This document shows positions 14,713 through 19,874 of a DNA stretch of 25,657 bases, one piece after another. Within the stretch, counting starts at the first letter, position 1, and the number at the start of each line of letters is the position of its first letter. Source of the DNA: a virus; the IMG/VR virus record IMGVR_UViG_3300046007_005844, positions 1 through 25,657 of that record; one strand, written 5' to 3'. Position numbers and translations under genes: made by a program. Below the pieces are notes generated by a model, which made no database searches, was not told the origin of the DNA, and saw nothing but the letters and a program-made list of their open reading frames with translations.

Positions 14713-14785
14713 TTGGTCAATGTGTCAGAAAATTGACTATAGGTAGGGGTTGGTCGAATTGGTCGAATTGGTCGAATTGGTAAAT
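14713..14785. repeat. Short tandem repeats of TTGGTCGAA in a gene-free region
   Basis: Three perfect, adjacent 9-bp copies (14750-14776), a fourth degenerate copy (14777-14785) and an isolated TTGGTCAA at 14713-14720. They lie in the roughly 380-base gene-free stretch between the metallophosphoesterase gene and the 57-aa gene. Apart from the promoter at 14611-14640 and the terminator at 14885-14911 I see nothing else there. Iteron or operator function is possible. Confidence 0.6.
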
Positions 14786-14875
14786 TCGGTGAGATTGTAG
14801 AAGGTGGAATGATGTAACCGCTCCCCAAAATAAAATTCACCCTTGCTACCCCGTATCATTTCAATAAATTAGGCG

Positions 14876-14911
14876 CAAAAAAAAACGGGTTAGAATTTAA
14901 TTCTAACCCGT
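14876..14911 (-). terminator. Strong intrinsic terminator of the zinc-cluster operon
   Basis: Perfect 11-bp stem ACGGGTTAGAA / TTCTAACCCGT (14885-14911) with a TTTAA loop, followed on the minus strand by nine T. It lies 23 bases past the 57-aa gene and ends the operon started at 16543-16570. Confidence 0.9.
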
Positions 14912-14934
14912 CTCGAGTCTACCAGTTCAATTCA

Positions 14935-15108
14935 TTATTTTAATAAGTCGGTCAAAACATTCCTAGCAATTGTATAATTCAAACTAGCAATGACAATTCT
15001 GCCCTTTTGCGTAACAATATAAGTGTCATCTATAGACTTATAAAATGAAATGCTTTTCATAAAATGCTGGACTGACCCTGCTTCAATAATTTTTTTATTC
15101 AATCGCAT
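14935..15108 (-). CDS. Hypothetical small protein (57 aa) after the zinc-cluster gene
   Basis: ATG at 15108 is 3 bases from the stop of the 409-aa gene. Its ribosome site AGGGGG overlaps the end of that gene, so translation is probably coupled. The product starts MRLNKKIIEAGSVQHFMKSI and has DDTYIVTQKGRIVIASLNYT in the middle, looking like a small alpha/beta fold. No family recognised. It is the last gene before a strong terminator. Confidence 0.7.
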   Translation of the reverse strand: MRLNKKIIEAGSVQHFMKSISFYKSIDDTYIVTQKGRIVIASLNYTIARNVLTDLLK

Positions 15109-15111
15109 ATA

Positions 15112-16341
15112 TTACCCCCTAAAAGGTACTTGATTCATATTATCGGCGCACGATTCACAGCAATAACCTTCTGTTATACCGCCACGGTGGGTACGATAAA
15201 AAAAAGGTCTCATATCATCCGCTAAAACCGTCTCATTACATTCATCACAGTATGACGAGCAATCATGGCAAACTACGTCGCCGTTGTATAAATAATTACA
15301 GTCTTCTCTATCTATATGGTAATCACACCTTGAGCAAGTGCAATCGTTTCCAGTAAAATCAGAATCAAAATCAGAATTAAAATAATCGTTATAGTTACCA
15401 CACGGTTTACAAGTTAAGTCTTGATTATCAGCACACGCAACAACATACGCATTGTCTTCTTTGCTTGAGTCAATAACTAAAAAATCACCGTGTTTACTTT
15501 TTTGCAAATAAATTGCGTGCTTTTCACTGTCGATATAGGGCAATCGTAAAGCCCCGTTATCATCTAAAACAATCGGTAATCGTGCGCCTTTTGTTGCACT
15601 AATATCGGTTTTAATACCTTTTGATAATGCAACCTGTTTCATTAAAACAGAATCACCGTAACATTTAACCAATTTGTTTTGTTTGTGGCGATATAATCCA
15701 CGGGCAATTATTGCCCCGTTACGTTTTAAAACCATAATTGATAATGATATTTTACCTAATTCATTATAAGGCGTGTTATAAAATAATGGCATTTTTTCGG
15801 CGTATTTCGTCATACAACTGTTAAACTTTTCGTATGATTCGATTATTTCACTTGTTGTCGCAAACTCTAACGAATAGCCTTTTATCTGATAAGCTATAAT
15901 CTTATCTGTTAAAATTGCCGCGTGTTTGGTGTGACATTTAAATCGTGCTAATAGCTCAAAGATAACAGATTTCAATTCTGTTTTATCCTGTAAATTTTGA
16001 CGATTTGTTAATTTTAAAAAACATTGTATATGACTATCGTCAACAAAAGCAATTAAACCACTTTTAATTAGACTAAACATTTTTTCAACCTTCGCGCTGG
16101 TCAAGTGTTGAGGCGTGATATTTAAAAACTGTTTCAATTCATAGTTTTTAGGGTTAATTAAAAACAGTTTATTGTCATTGTCTAACTCTATTAAATCGTC
16201 GCGCATATTATGCGCGGGCAATAACTCGAAACAACCAAAATCAGCATCCGTGCTAGTTTTTACTCGTGTCAAATTACAGGAAAATGCAAACAAGCTTGTT
16301 TTGTAAAATGTCATCACTTCTTTTGTTTTGTAAATTTTCAT
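15112..16341 (-). CDS. Phage protein of unknown function with C-terminal Cys-rich zinc-binding region (409 aa)
   Basis: N-terminal two thirds: no enzyme motif I can name, but the segment FNSCMTKYAEKMPLFYNTP, then SLSIMVLKRNGAIIARGLYR, a KCYGDSVLM and ATKGARLPIV...LPYID follow the order of an uncharacterised phage family ('sCM..y...p..vY....laLm.l...g.i.aRal......yGd......G....lPYiD'). Residues about 310-405 hold several CxxC pairs (CKPC, CTCSRC, CHDC, CDEC, CESC) that look like two or more zinc ribbons. It is the main gene of a three-gene operon with a good promoter and terminator. Function is open. Confidence 0.65.
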   Translation of the reverse strand: MKIYKTKEVMTFYKTSLFAFSCNLTRVKTSTDADFGCFELLPAHNMRDDLIELDNDNKLFLINPKNYELKQFLNITPQHLTSAKVEKMFSLIKSGLIAFVDDSHIQCFLKLTNRQNLQDKTELKSVIFELLARFKCHTKHAAILTDKIIAYQIKGYSLEFATTSEIIESYEKFNSCMTKYAEKMPLFYNTPYNELGKISLSIMVLKRNGAIIARGLYRHKQNKLVKCYGDSVLMKQVALSKGIKTDISATKGARLPIVLDDNGALRLPYIDSEKHAIYLQKSKHGDFLVIDSSKEDNAYVVACADNQDLTCKPCGNYNDYFNSDFDSDFTGNDCTCSRCDYHIDREDCNYLYNGDVVCHDCSSYCDECNETVLADDMRPFFYRTHRGGITEGYCCESCADNMNQVPFRG

Positions 16342-16358
16342 AGCATACCTTACCTTTT

Positions 16359-16457
16359 TTAATTAGAATTATTTTTAACTATATTCGCCGCGATTATCCA
16401 CAGGCACAACATAACTGTAGCACACACAATAACTGCTATAAAACCACCTAAAATCAT
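16359..16457 (-). CDS. Small single-TM membrane peptide (32 aa)
   Basis: ATG at 16457 follows a strong AGGAAAAGGTG ribosome site; TAA at 16359-16361, 17 bases before the next gene. The product begins MILGGFIAVIVCATVM, continues LCLWIIAANIV and ends with a polar KNNSN. One membrane helix fills nearly the whole peptide. It is the first gene after a near-consensus promoter, so it should be well expressed. Function unknown; small membrane modulators and toxins have this form. The stretch includes a TTATCCACA (16394-16402) that equals a DnaA box but is likely chance. Confidence 0.65.
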   Translation of the reverse strand: MILGGFIAVIVCATVMLCLWIIAANIVKNNSN

Positions 16458-16542
16458 AAAATCACCTTTTCCTGTTTTGAATGAATGCCGAAAATCGGCG
16501 GGTTGTAAAAGAACGTTGTCGTGTACCGCTCCAACAATTCAA

Positions 16543-16570
16543 ATTCTACGTTAATTTGCTTCATTGTCAA
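16543..16570 (-). promoter_or_regulatory. Near-consensus promoter of the zinc-cluster operon
   Basis: -35 TTGACA (16570-16565), 16-base spacer, -10 TAGAAT (16548-16543), preceded upstream by a very A/T-rich UP-like stretch. The leader of about 78 bases contains a small hairpin GCCGA-AAA-TCGGC (16487-16499). It points away from the boxA region on the other strand. Confidence 0.75.
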
Positions 16571-16645
16571 ATAAAAAATAATTTTATTTTCAATAATAAA
16601 AAACTATTTAAACCAAAACCTATCAAAATCAACAACTTACCATGT

Positions 16646-16721
16646 GACAACTTGTCCAATTGTTTAAAATAGTGGATATATTAAACTATATCCGACAGCA
16701 ACAAAAGCCGCTCTTTAACAA
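16646..16721 (+). promoter_or_regulatory. rRNA-leader-like antitermination region: dyad, hairpin and boxA
   Basis: GCTCTTTAACAA (16710-16721) equals the boxA core of enterobacterial rRNA leaders, bound by NusB and S10 to stop Rho from ending long untranslated transcripts. As in rRNA leaders, a hairpin precedes it: GGATATA-TTAAAC-TATATCC (16674-16693). A palindrome GACAA-C-TTGTC lies at 16646-16656. The promoter is not clear: TTGTCC / GATATA at 17-base spacing (16652-16680) or GTGACA / TAAAAT at 15 (16644-16670) are candidates. Only the plus strand carries the match. Confidence 0.6.
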
Positions 16722-17380
16722 AATGGATAATCACAACTGGTAGTAATTAGGCACAATTGCGCGTTAATTATCGTTTTTACTCTATATATACGAAAATAAT
16801 TTTTTAACGTATCGCGTAAAATTGACGTATAAGACGTTTTTATTACTTAAGGCATACAATCGCATTGCTAAAGTATTAAAATGCCACCAGCGGGCAGTTT
16901 GGCACCTTAAATCGAATGCTACGCTCTAAGCCGCGCCACATATAAACAGTTTACCTGTTTGAGGCTTTTGTTATGTTATAACGTATCAACTGTTAGTTTA
17001 GCAAGGTGGTTTTATCACCACAAATTAAATTAGCTGTAAATAAATTATTTTTATTTATTTTGAAAACCTAGTCACAATGCGGGTTGTAGGCGATTCCATT
17101 ACGTCTCAAGGTGGTTTTGACCTGCAAAAGCCGCGAAAGGCTTGATTTACCTAAGTTTCAGCACAACTGGGTGAAATCCCATGCACACGAAATCCGCCCT
17201 ATAGAAGCCTTCAGAAAACGACTTCTTCAGCACACTGGTTAGCCTTCGTGTATTTCGGTTGGACACCTGAATTTGAATATGAAGGGTACAATCTGGGAAA
17301 TGATGTAGTCGTAATAAGTAGCCACAGTACGCTCACACATACTCCATGAGGTTGAAACCTCCGTTAGCTCCTAAAAAATT
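16674..17380 (+). ncRNA. Candidate large structured non-coding RNA
   Basis: About 700 bases without a credible gene on either strand but with many possible helices. Examples: AAGCC 16928-16932 with GGCTT 16963-16967 enclosing AAACAG/CTGTTT (16944-16949/16955-16960); GGTG/CACC (17005-17008/17016-17019); 8-bp AT stem (17038-17045/17053-17060); AAAACC/GGTTTT (17063-17068/17113-17118); AAGCC/GGCTT with loop GCGAAA (17128-17143); GCA+TGGG/CCCA+TGC with loop UGAAAU (17161-17184); ACACGAA/TTCGTGT (17185-17191/17245-17251); ACGACT/AGTCGT (17218-17223/17307-17312); GAGGT/ACCTC with loop UGAA (17348-17361). GAAA-like loops occur on the plus strand, matching the boxA direction. Large phage RNAs such as GOLLD and ROOL are known; I cannot assign it to either. 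Ends are approximate. Confidence 0.45.
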
Positions 17381-17391
17381 TAATTTTAATT

Positions 17392-17437
17392 TTCAAATTT
17401 GAATCTGTTTCAAATGAGAATTGCCCAGAATTCTCAT
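17392..17437. repeat. Inverted repeats at the end of the structured region
   Basis: TTCAAATTTGAA palindrome (17392-17403), whose right half can also pair with TTCAAA at 17409-17414, then a perfect 9-bp hairpin ATGAGAATT / AATTCTCAT with a 6-base loop (17414-17437). No T-run follows on either strand. It may mark the 3' end of the plus-strand RNA or protect the 3' end of the converging GIY-YIG message. Confidence 0.45.
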
Positions 17438-17467
17438 CACAAAAGCTCAATTAACCTGAAAATAATT

Positions 17468-18085
17468 TTAAGTTTCCCAAGCAAAATTAAAATTGAATCT
17501 TGATGGTTTTTCAATTTCGCTCAAACGACTATTGAGAATAGTAAGCTGCTCATTAACTTCCTTATGAAATTTTGCAATTTCGTTCATTTTTAAATCGTAT
17601 TCGGTGCGCGTGATAAAATTTGAACTGTGTTCCAAAGTATTATAAGCATTCAACAAACAGTTTAAGAAATCGCCGTTAGTGATATTGCGCTTATGTTTCG
17701 ATGTAAATCGCAATTTGGCTTGTTTAAACGCTTCTATTGATTTTGAGTTAGTTAATCTTAGAACACCGTTATTACTGCTAACGCGCTCTTTTTCTCCACT
17801 ATATAAATTTACCAAATTGTAACCATAAGGATAAATTGAATTATGTGCATTTATCATTTGTTTTTCTAACAGACGTGCTTCTGATTCAGTAGGTATATTT
17901 TCTAATAATATCTCATGTTTAAAAGAATCCCATCCGAAGTGCTGGATAGCTACGGAGAAAGCAGTACTTCCTGAGTTCTTATTTCGATGCTCTTTACATC
18001 TTTGCTCATAATGCTTTGTCATGCCAATGTATGACTTACCTTCAGGTGATGTGTGTGTATAGATTACATAACTATTTTCGTTCAT
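17468..18085 (-). CDS. GIY-YIG homing endonuclease, second copy
   Basis: 205 aa. N-terminal GIY-YIG domain about 5-95: YVIYTHTSPEGKSYIGMTKH gives the two motif strands, followed by RCKEHRN (the conserved Arg of the active site) and EARLLEKQMINAH with the metal-binding Glu. The domain closes with YGYNLVNLYSGE. Residues 110-205 lack NUMOD3 repeats and contain helical, Lys-rich and coiled-coil-like segments, probably for DNA binding. Not closely alike to the first GIY-YIG gene outside the domain. It is placed just after the structured RNA region, converging with it. AAGGA, 6 bases from the ATG, is the ribosome site. Confidence 0.85.
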   Translation of the reverse strand: MNENSYVIYTHTSPEGKSYIGMTKHYEQRCKEHRNKNSGSTAFSVAIQHFGWDSFKHEILLENIPTESEARLLEKQMINAHNSIYPYGYNLVNLYSGEKERVSSNNGVLRLTNSKSIEAFKQAKLRFTSKHKRNITNGDFLNCLLNAYNTLEHSSNFITRTEYDLKMNEIAKFHKEVNEQLTILNSRLSEIEKPSRFNFNFAWET

Positions 18086-18091
18086 AAAAAA

Positions 18092-18202
18092 TCCTTAAAA
18101 AGACTGTAAATAATAGAAGTGTGGAAAGATATTGTAGTAATCTAATCTATTAAAATACAGTCCTTTTAAGGACGTTCTCACCACAATATCAGGTTTCCAC
18201 AC
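18092..18202 (-). promoter_or_regulatory. Structured leader of the second GIY-YIG gene that can bury its ribosome site
   Basis: Message order: A 18202-18183, B 18172-18156, A' 18135-18119, B' 18108-18092. A (GTGTGGAAA, bulge CCT, GATATTGT) pairs with A' over 17 bp. B (TCCTTAAAAGGACTGTA) pairs with B' (TACAGTCTTTTTAAGGA) over 17 pairs including one G-U. B' ends with the AAGGA ribosome site, so the B-B' helix covers it fully. B can also fold on itself (GTCC/GGAC). A-A' and B-B' interleave, so they are alternatives or a pseudoknot. The rest of the gene-free stretch to the regulator gene (18243-18351) shows nothing I can name. Confidence 0.7.
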
Positions 18203-18213
18203 CGTTAGCAAGT

Positions 18214-18242
18214 ATTATTTCATATTTATCACAGAATGTCAA
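18214..18242 (-). promoter_or_regulatory. Promoter of the second GIY-YIG gene
   Basis: -35 TTGACA (18242-18237), 17-base spacer, -10 AATAAT (18219-18214). Predicted start near 18207, just before helix A. The context TGAAATAATA around the -10 is shared with 12283-12311. Confidence 0.7.
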
Positions 18243-18376
18243 TGAAATATAAGGTAAATCAGCCGCTCTCTATTCTACCCACCTAGAAGGAGATTTAAGA
18301 CACTTTCTACTTTACCCTCACATAGGTATTACTTTTTGAATTACGTTCAAATTTGATAGCGTAGTGCGCTAAAAAC

Positions 18377-18401
18377 GACCTAGAATTCTAAATTCTAGGT
18401 C
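18377..18401 (-). terminator. Intrinsic terminator after the 132-aa gene
   Basis: Perfect 11-bp stem GACCTAGAATT / AATTCTAGGTC with a 3-base loop, followed on the minus strand by GTTTTT. It is flanked by an outer 8-bp pair, TTTGATAG 18352-18359 with CTATCAAA 18401-18408, and an adjacent small hairpin TAGCG/CGCTA (18357-18371). Confidence 0.85.
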
Positions 18402-18408
18402 TATCAAA

Positions 18409-18807
18409 TCAGATTAACTTCCGCAACACTCTATTCACACTTTGTCGCCACATTAGCTTACCTGATTCAAGCACTCCGTACTCAGACCCCGCTGTTGTAA
18501 TGACGTAGTTACCTAACGAATCAATATCCACAAAACCCGCTAATCTCAATAATAACATTACCTGTGCCTTACTCTTTCCACCTAAATTACATCCTAACGC
18601 TGCCGTACTGTACATCTTTACGTCTTTTGGTGTACTTTTCGTGTTCATAATTGAATGTATTGCCGCTATTTGTGAGCCAGTCAACACACCATCTAACGGC
18701 TTTCCAGTAGCCGATTGTGTTATTTCTAACAACAAACCTCTATCGTTGATGTGTATTGAGCTTAGGAACATCGCTGTTTTTGTGGCTACTTCTAATACTG
18801 AATTCAT
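18409..18807 (-). CDS. Putative regulatory protein, winged-helix-like (132 aa)
   Basis: No firm family. The C-terminal half GGKSKAQVMLLLRLAGFVDIDSLGNYVITTAGSEYGVLES resembles the last part of phage regulatory/antirepressor domains, where a helix, a short wing and 'lT..G..yG' follow each other. The N-terminal half has LTGSQIAAIHSIMNTKSTPKD, which could be a further helix-turn-helix. It is a single gene divergent from the replication operon, between a strong terminator and two tandem promoters, a typical place for an early regulator. ATG at 18807 follows AGAGGTTAGT. Confidence 0.5.
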   Translation of the reverse strand: MNSVLEVATKTAMFLSSIHINDRGLLLEITQSATGKPLDGVLTGSQIAAIHSIMNTKSTPKDVKMYSTAALGCNLGGKSKAQVMLLLRLAGFVDIDSLGNYVITTAGSEYGVLESGKLMWRQSVNRVLRKLI

Positions 18808-18841
18808 ACTAACCTCTTATGTAAATGGGTTGAAAATATAT

Positions 18842-18907
18842 AGTATATATACGAAATATCTATACGTCAAAAAAATAGAGTATATATAAAAAATATCGGT
18901 ATGTCAA
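18842..18907 (-). promoter_or_regulatory. Two tandem near-identical promoters of the 132-aa gene
   Basis: Promoter 1: TTGACA (18907-18902), 17-base spacer, TATACT (18884-18879). Promoter 2: TTGACG (18870-18865), 17-base spacer, TATACT (18847-18842). The two units are direct repeats 37 bases apart with largely the same spacer, so they arose by duplication. Predicted start of the second is about 28 bases before the ATG. Confidence 0.75.
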
Positions 18908-19212
18908 ATTTAATTTTATCAACAAAACATAGGGGTTTTAACGAAATAATAATAAAATTATTTTAGCGAAAAAACGTATTTTTTATATAGAAAAAATATT
19001 ATATTTAAAATTTTTGCTTTTTTAAAAAAAAGTTCTTGACAAGTCCTCATGTCCGATTAAATCTGAATACATAAATAATATTATATATAATACGAAAAAT
19101 ACAAAGTAAGTAAAATACTGTTGTAAGTCTTTGTTTTTTATCTATTAGTATAATTCATATATATTTGTTAATATATTACCCTTAGCTTTGATGCTTTTTC
19201 CTAAAAACACCT

Positions 19213-19258
19213 CGTTACTACGTTACGACGTTACGACGTTACTTCTGCACGACGTTAC
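19213..19258 (+). repeat. Iteron-like array with 8-bp period (CGTTAC core)
   Basis: CGTTAC occurs at 19213, 19221, 19229, 19237 and 19253, every start on an 8-base grid; the unit at 19245 (CTGCAC) is degenerate. Six units in all, of the type CGTTACGA. Short repeats of regular phase suggest cooperative binding of a small protein, for example the ribbon-helix-helix protein encoded downstream. Confidence 0.75.
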
Positions 19259-19396
19259 TTCTCAAACCCCCCCTATATACCCCCTAAAATTATTAACTTT
19301 TGCAAAAATCAACCTCTTTATCTATAAATTTCAATAACATACATCATAAAATTAGTTAATAATCACCTATAAAACCACCTATTAACTGAAATCAAA

Positions 19397-19425
19397 TTGA
19401 CTTCTATGATGAGTAGTGATACCTT
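19397..19425 (+). promoter_or_regulatory. Putative promoter of the replication operon
   Basis: -35 TTGACT (19397-19402), 17-base spacer, -10 TACCTT (19420-19425), giving a leader of about 33 bases with a TATAGGAAAA ribosome site before the 126-aa gene. The -10 is a weak match, so regulation by an activator or a different start is possible. Confidence 0.4.
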
Positions 19426-19464
19426 ATACAAGCCGCATAACTTCTAACTTATAGGAAAATTAAA

Positions 19465-19845
19465 ATGAATAAACCTGACTCAGATACTATTGAAGAACTA
19501 CAAAATCAGATACTATCTCTCAATACTAAATTGAAAGATTTAGAAATGCAGTCTAATTACACAGTGATGGATAATATGACGCTACTGTCAGAGTTGAATG
19601 CAGTGTGTTATTTAAAGCGCAAGGAACAAGATGAAGCTAAAAGAAAATCTATGATAGCAAAACATTATACTAATAAAGACAAAATGCTCCAGTATAATGT
19701 TTATTTTATGAATTTTTATGAACTTGAGGAAGTTTATAATGAACGATTAGAAATAGAATCACTACGACTTACTGTAGAAGATATTGTTGATAAACACGAC
19801 CCTTATAACCCTAAAAGATTTAAACTTGCACAACCTGCAAAATAG
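19465..19845 (+). CDS. Small coiled-coil protein, first gene of the replication operon (126 aa)
   Basis: Residues about 8-35 (TIEELQNQILSLNTKLKDLEMQ) have clear heptads; the rest is charged and helical (KRKEQDEAKRKS, FYELEEVYNERLEIESLRLTVEDIVD). No family recognised. It lies 29 bases before the ribbon-helix-helix gene in the same direction with a good ribosome site (AGGAAAA). Role unknown; a replication accessory or regulator is suggested only by position. Confidence 0.65.
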   Translation: MNKPDSDTIEELQNQILSLNTKLKDLEMQSNYTVMDNMTLLSELNAVCYLKRKEQDEAKRKSMIAKHYTNKDKMLQYNVYFMNFYELEEVYNERLEIESLRLTVEDIVDKHDPYNPKRFKLAQPAK

Positions 19846-19874
19846 TATTCGCATCAAACAAAAGGAAACTAAAA

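Larger units (their letters stand above)
18908..19464. other. AT-rich intergenic region, candidate origin of replication
   Basis: About 560 bases without a gene. It holds long A/T runs (18940-19030 and 19070-19190), a possible plus promoter TTGACA / TAAATC (19036-19063), a TATAAT near 19150, an 8-bp-periodic repeat array (19213-19258), and a C-run followed by ATATACCCCCT (about 19266-19285). It separates the divergent regulator from the replication operon. AT-rich DNA next to short iterons, beside the primase operon, is the usual form of a phage origin, but no initiator gene is proven. Confidence 0.45.

Noticed and set aside
14700-14840. GTG-started minus-strand frame of 46 codons through the TTGGTCGAA repeats (PIRPIRPIR)
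   Set aside because: The ribosome-like AAGG touches the start codon and the frame lies just past a very strong terminator, so expression is unlikely.
16394-16402. Perfect DnaA box TTATCCACA
   Set aside because: A single copy inside a small coding frame (Leu-Trp-Ile-Ile codons), with no companion boxes or AT-rich unwinding element beside it.
16481-16672. A 63-codon plus-strand open frame
   Set aside because: It has no ribosome site, covers the promoter on the other strand and its residue make-up (runs of Lys, Asn, Ile) reflects AT-rich DNA.
17218-17312. Possible group I intron core (ACGACT/AGTCGT as P7, next to a GIY-YIG gene)
   Set aside because: The rest of the R and S core sequences cannot be found in either direction and no split gene flanks the segment.
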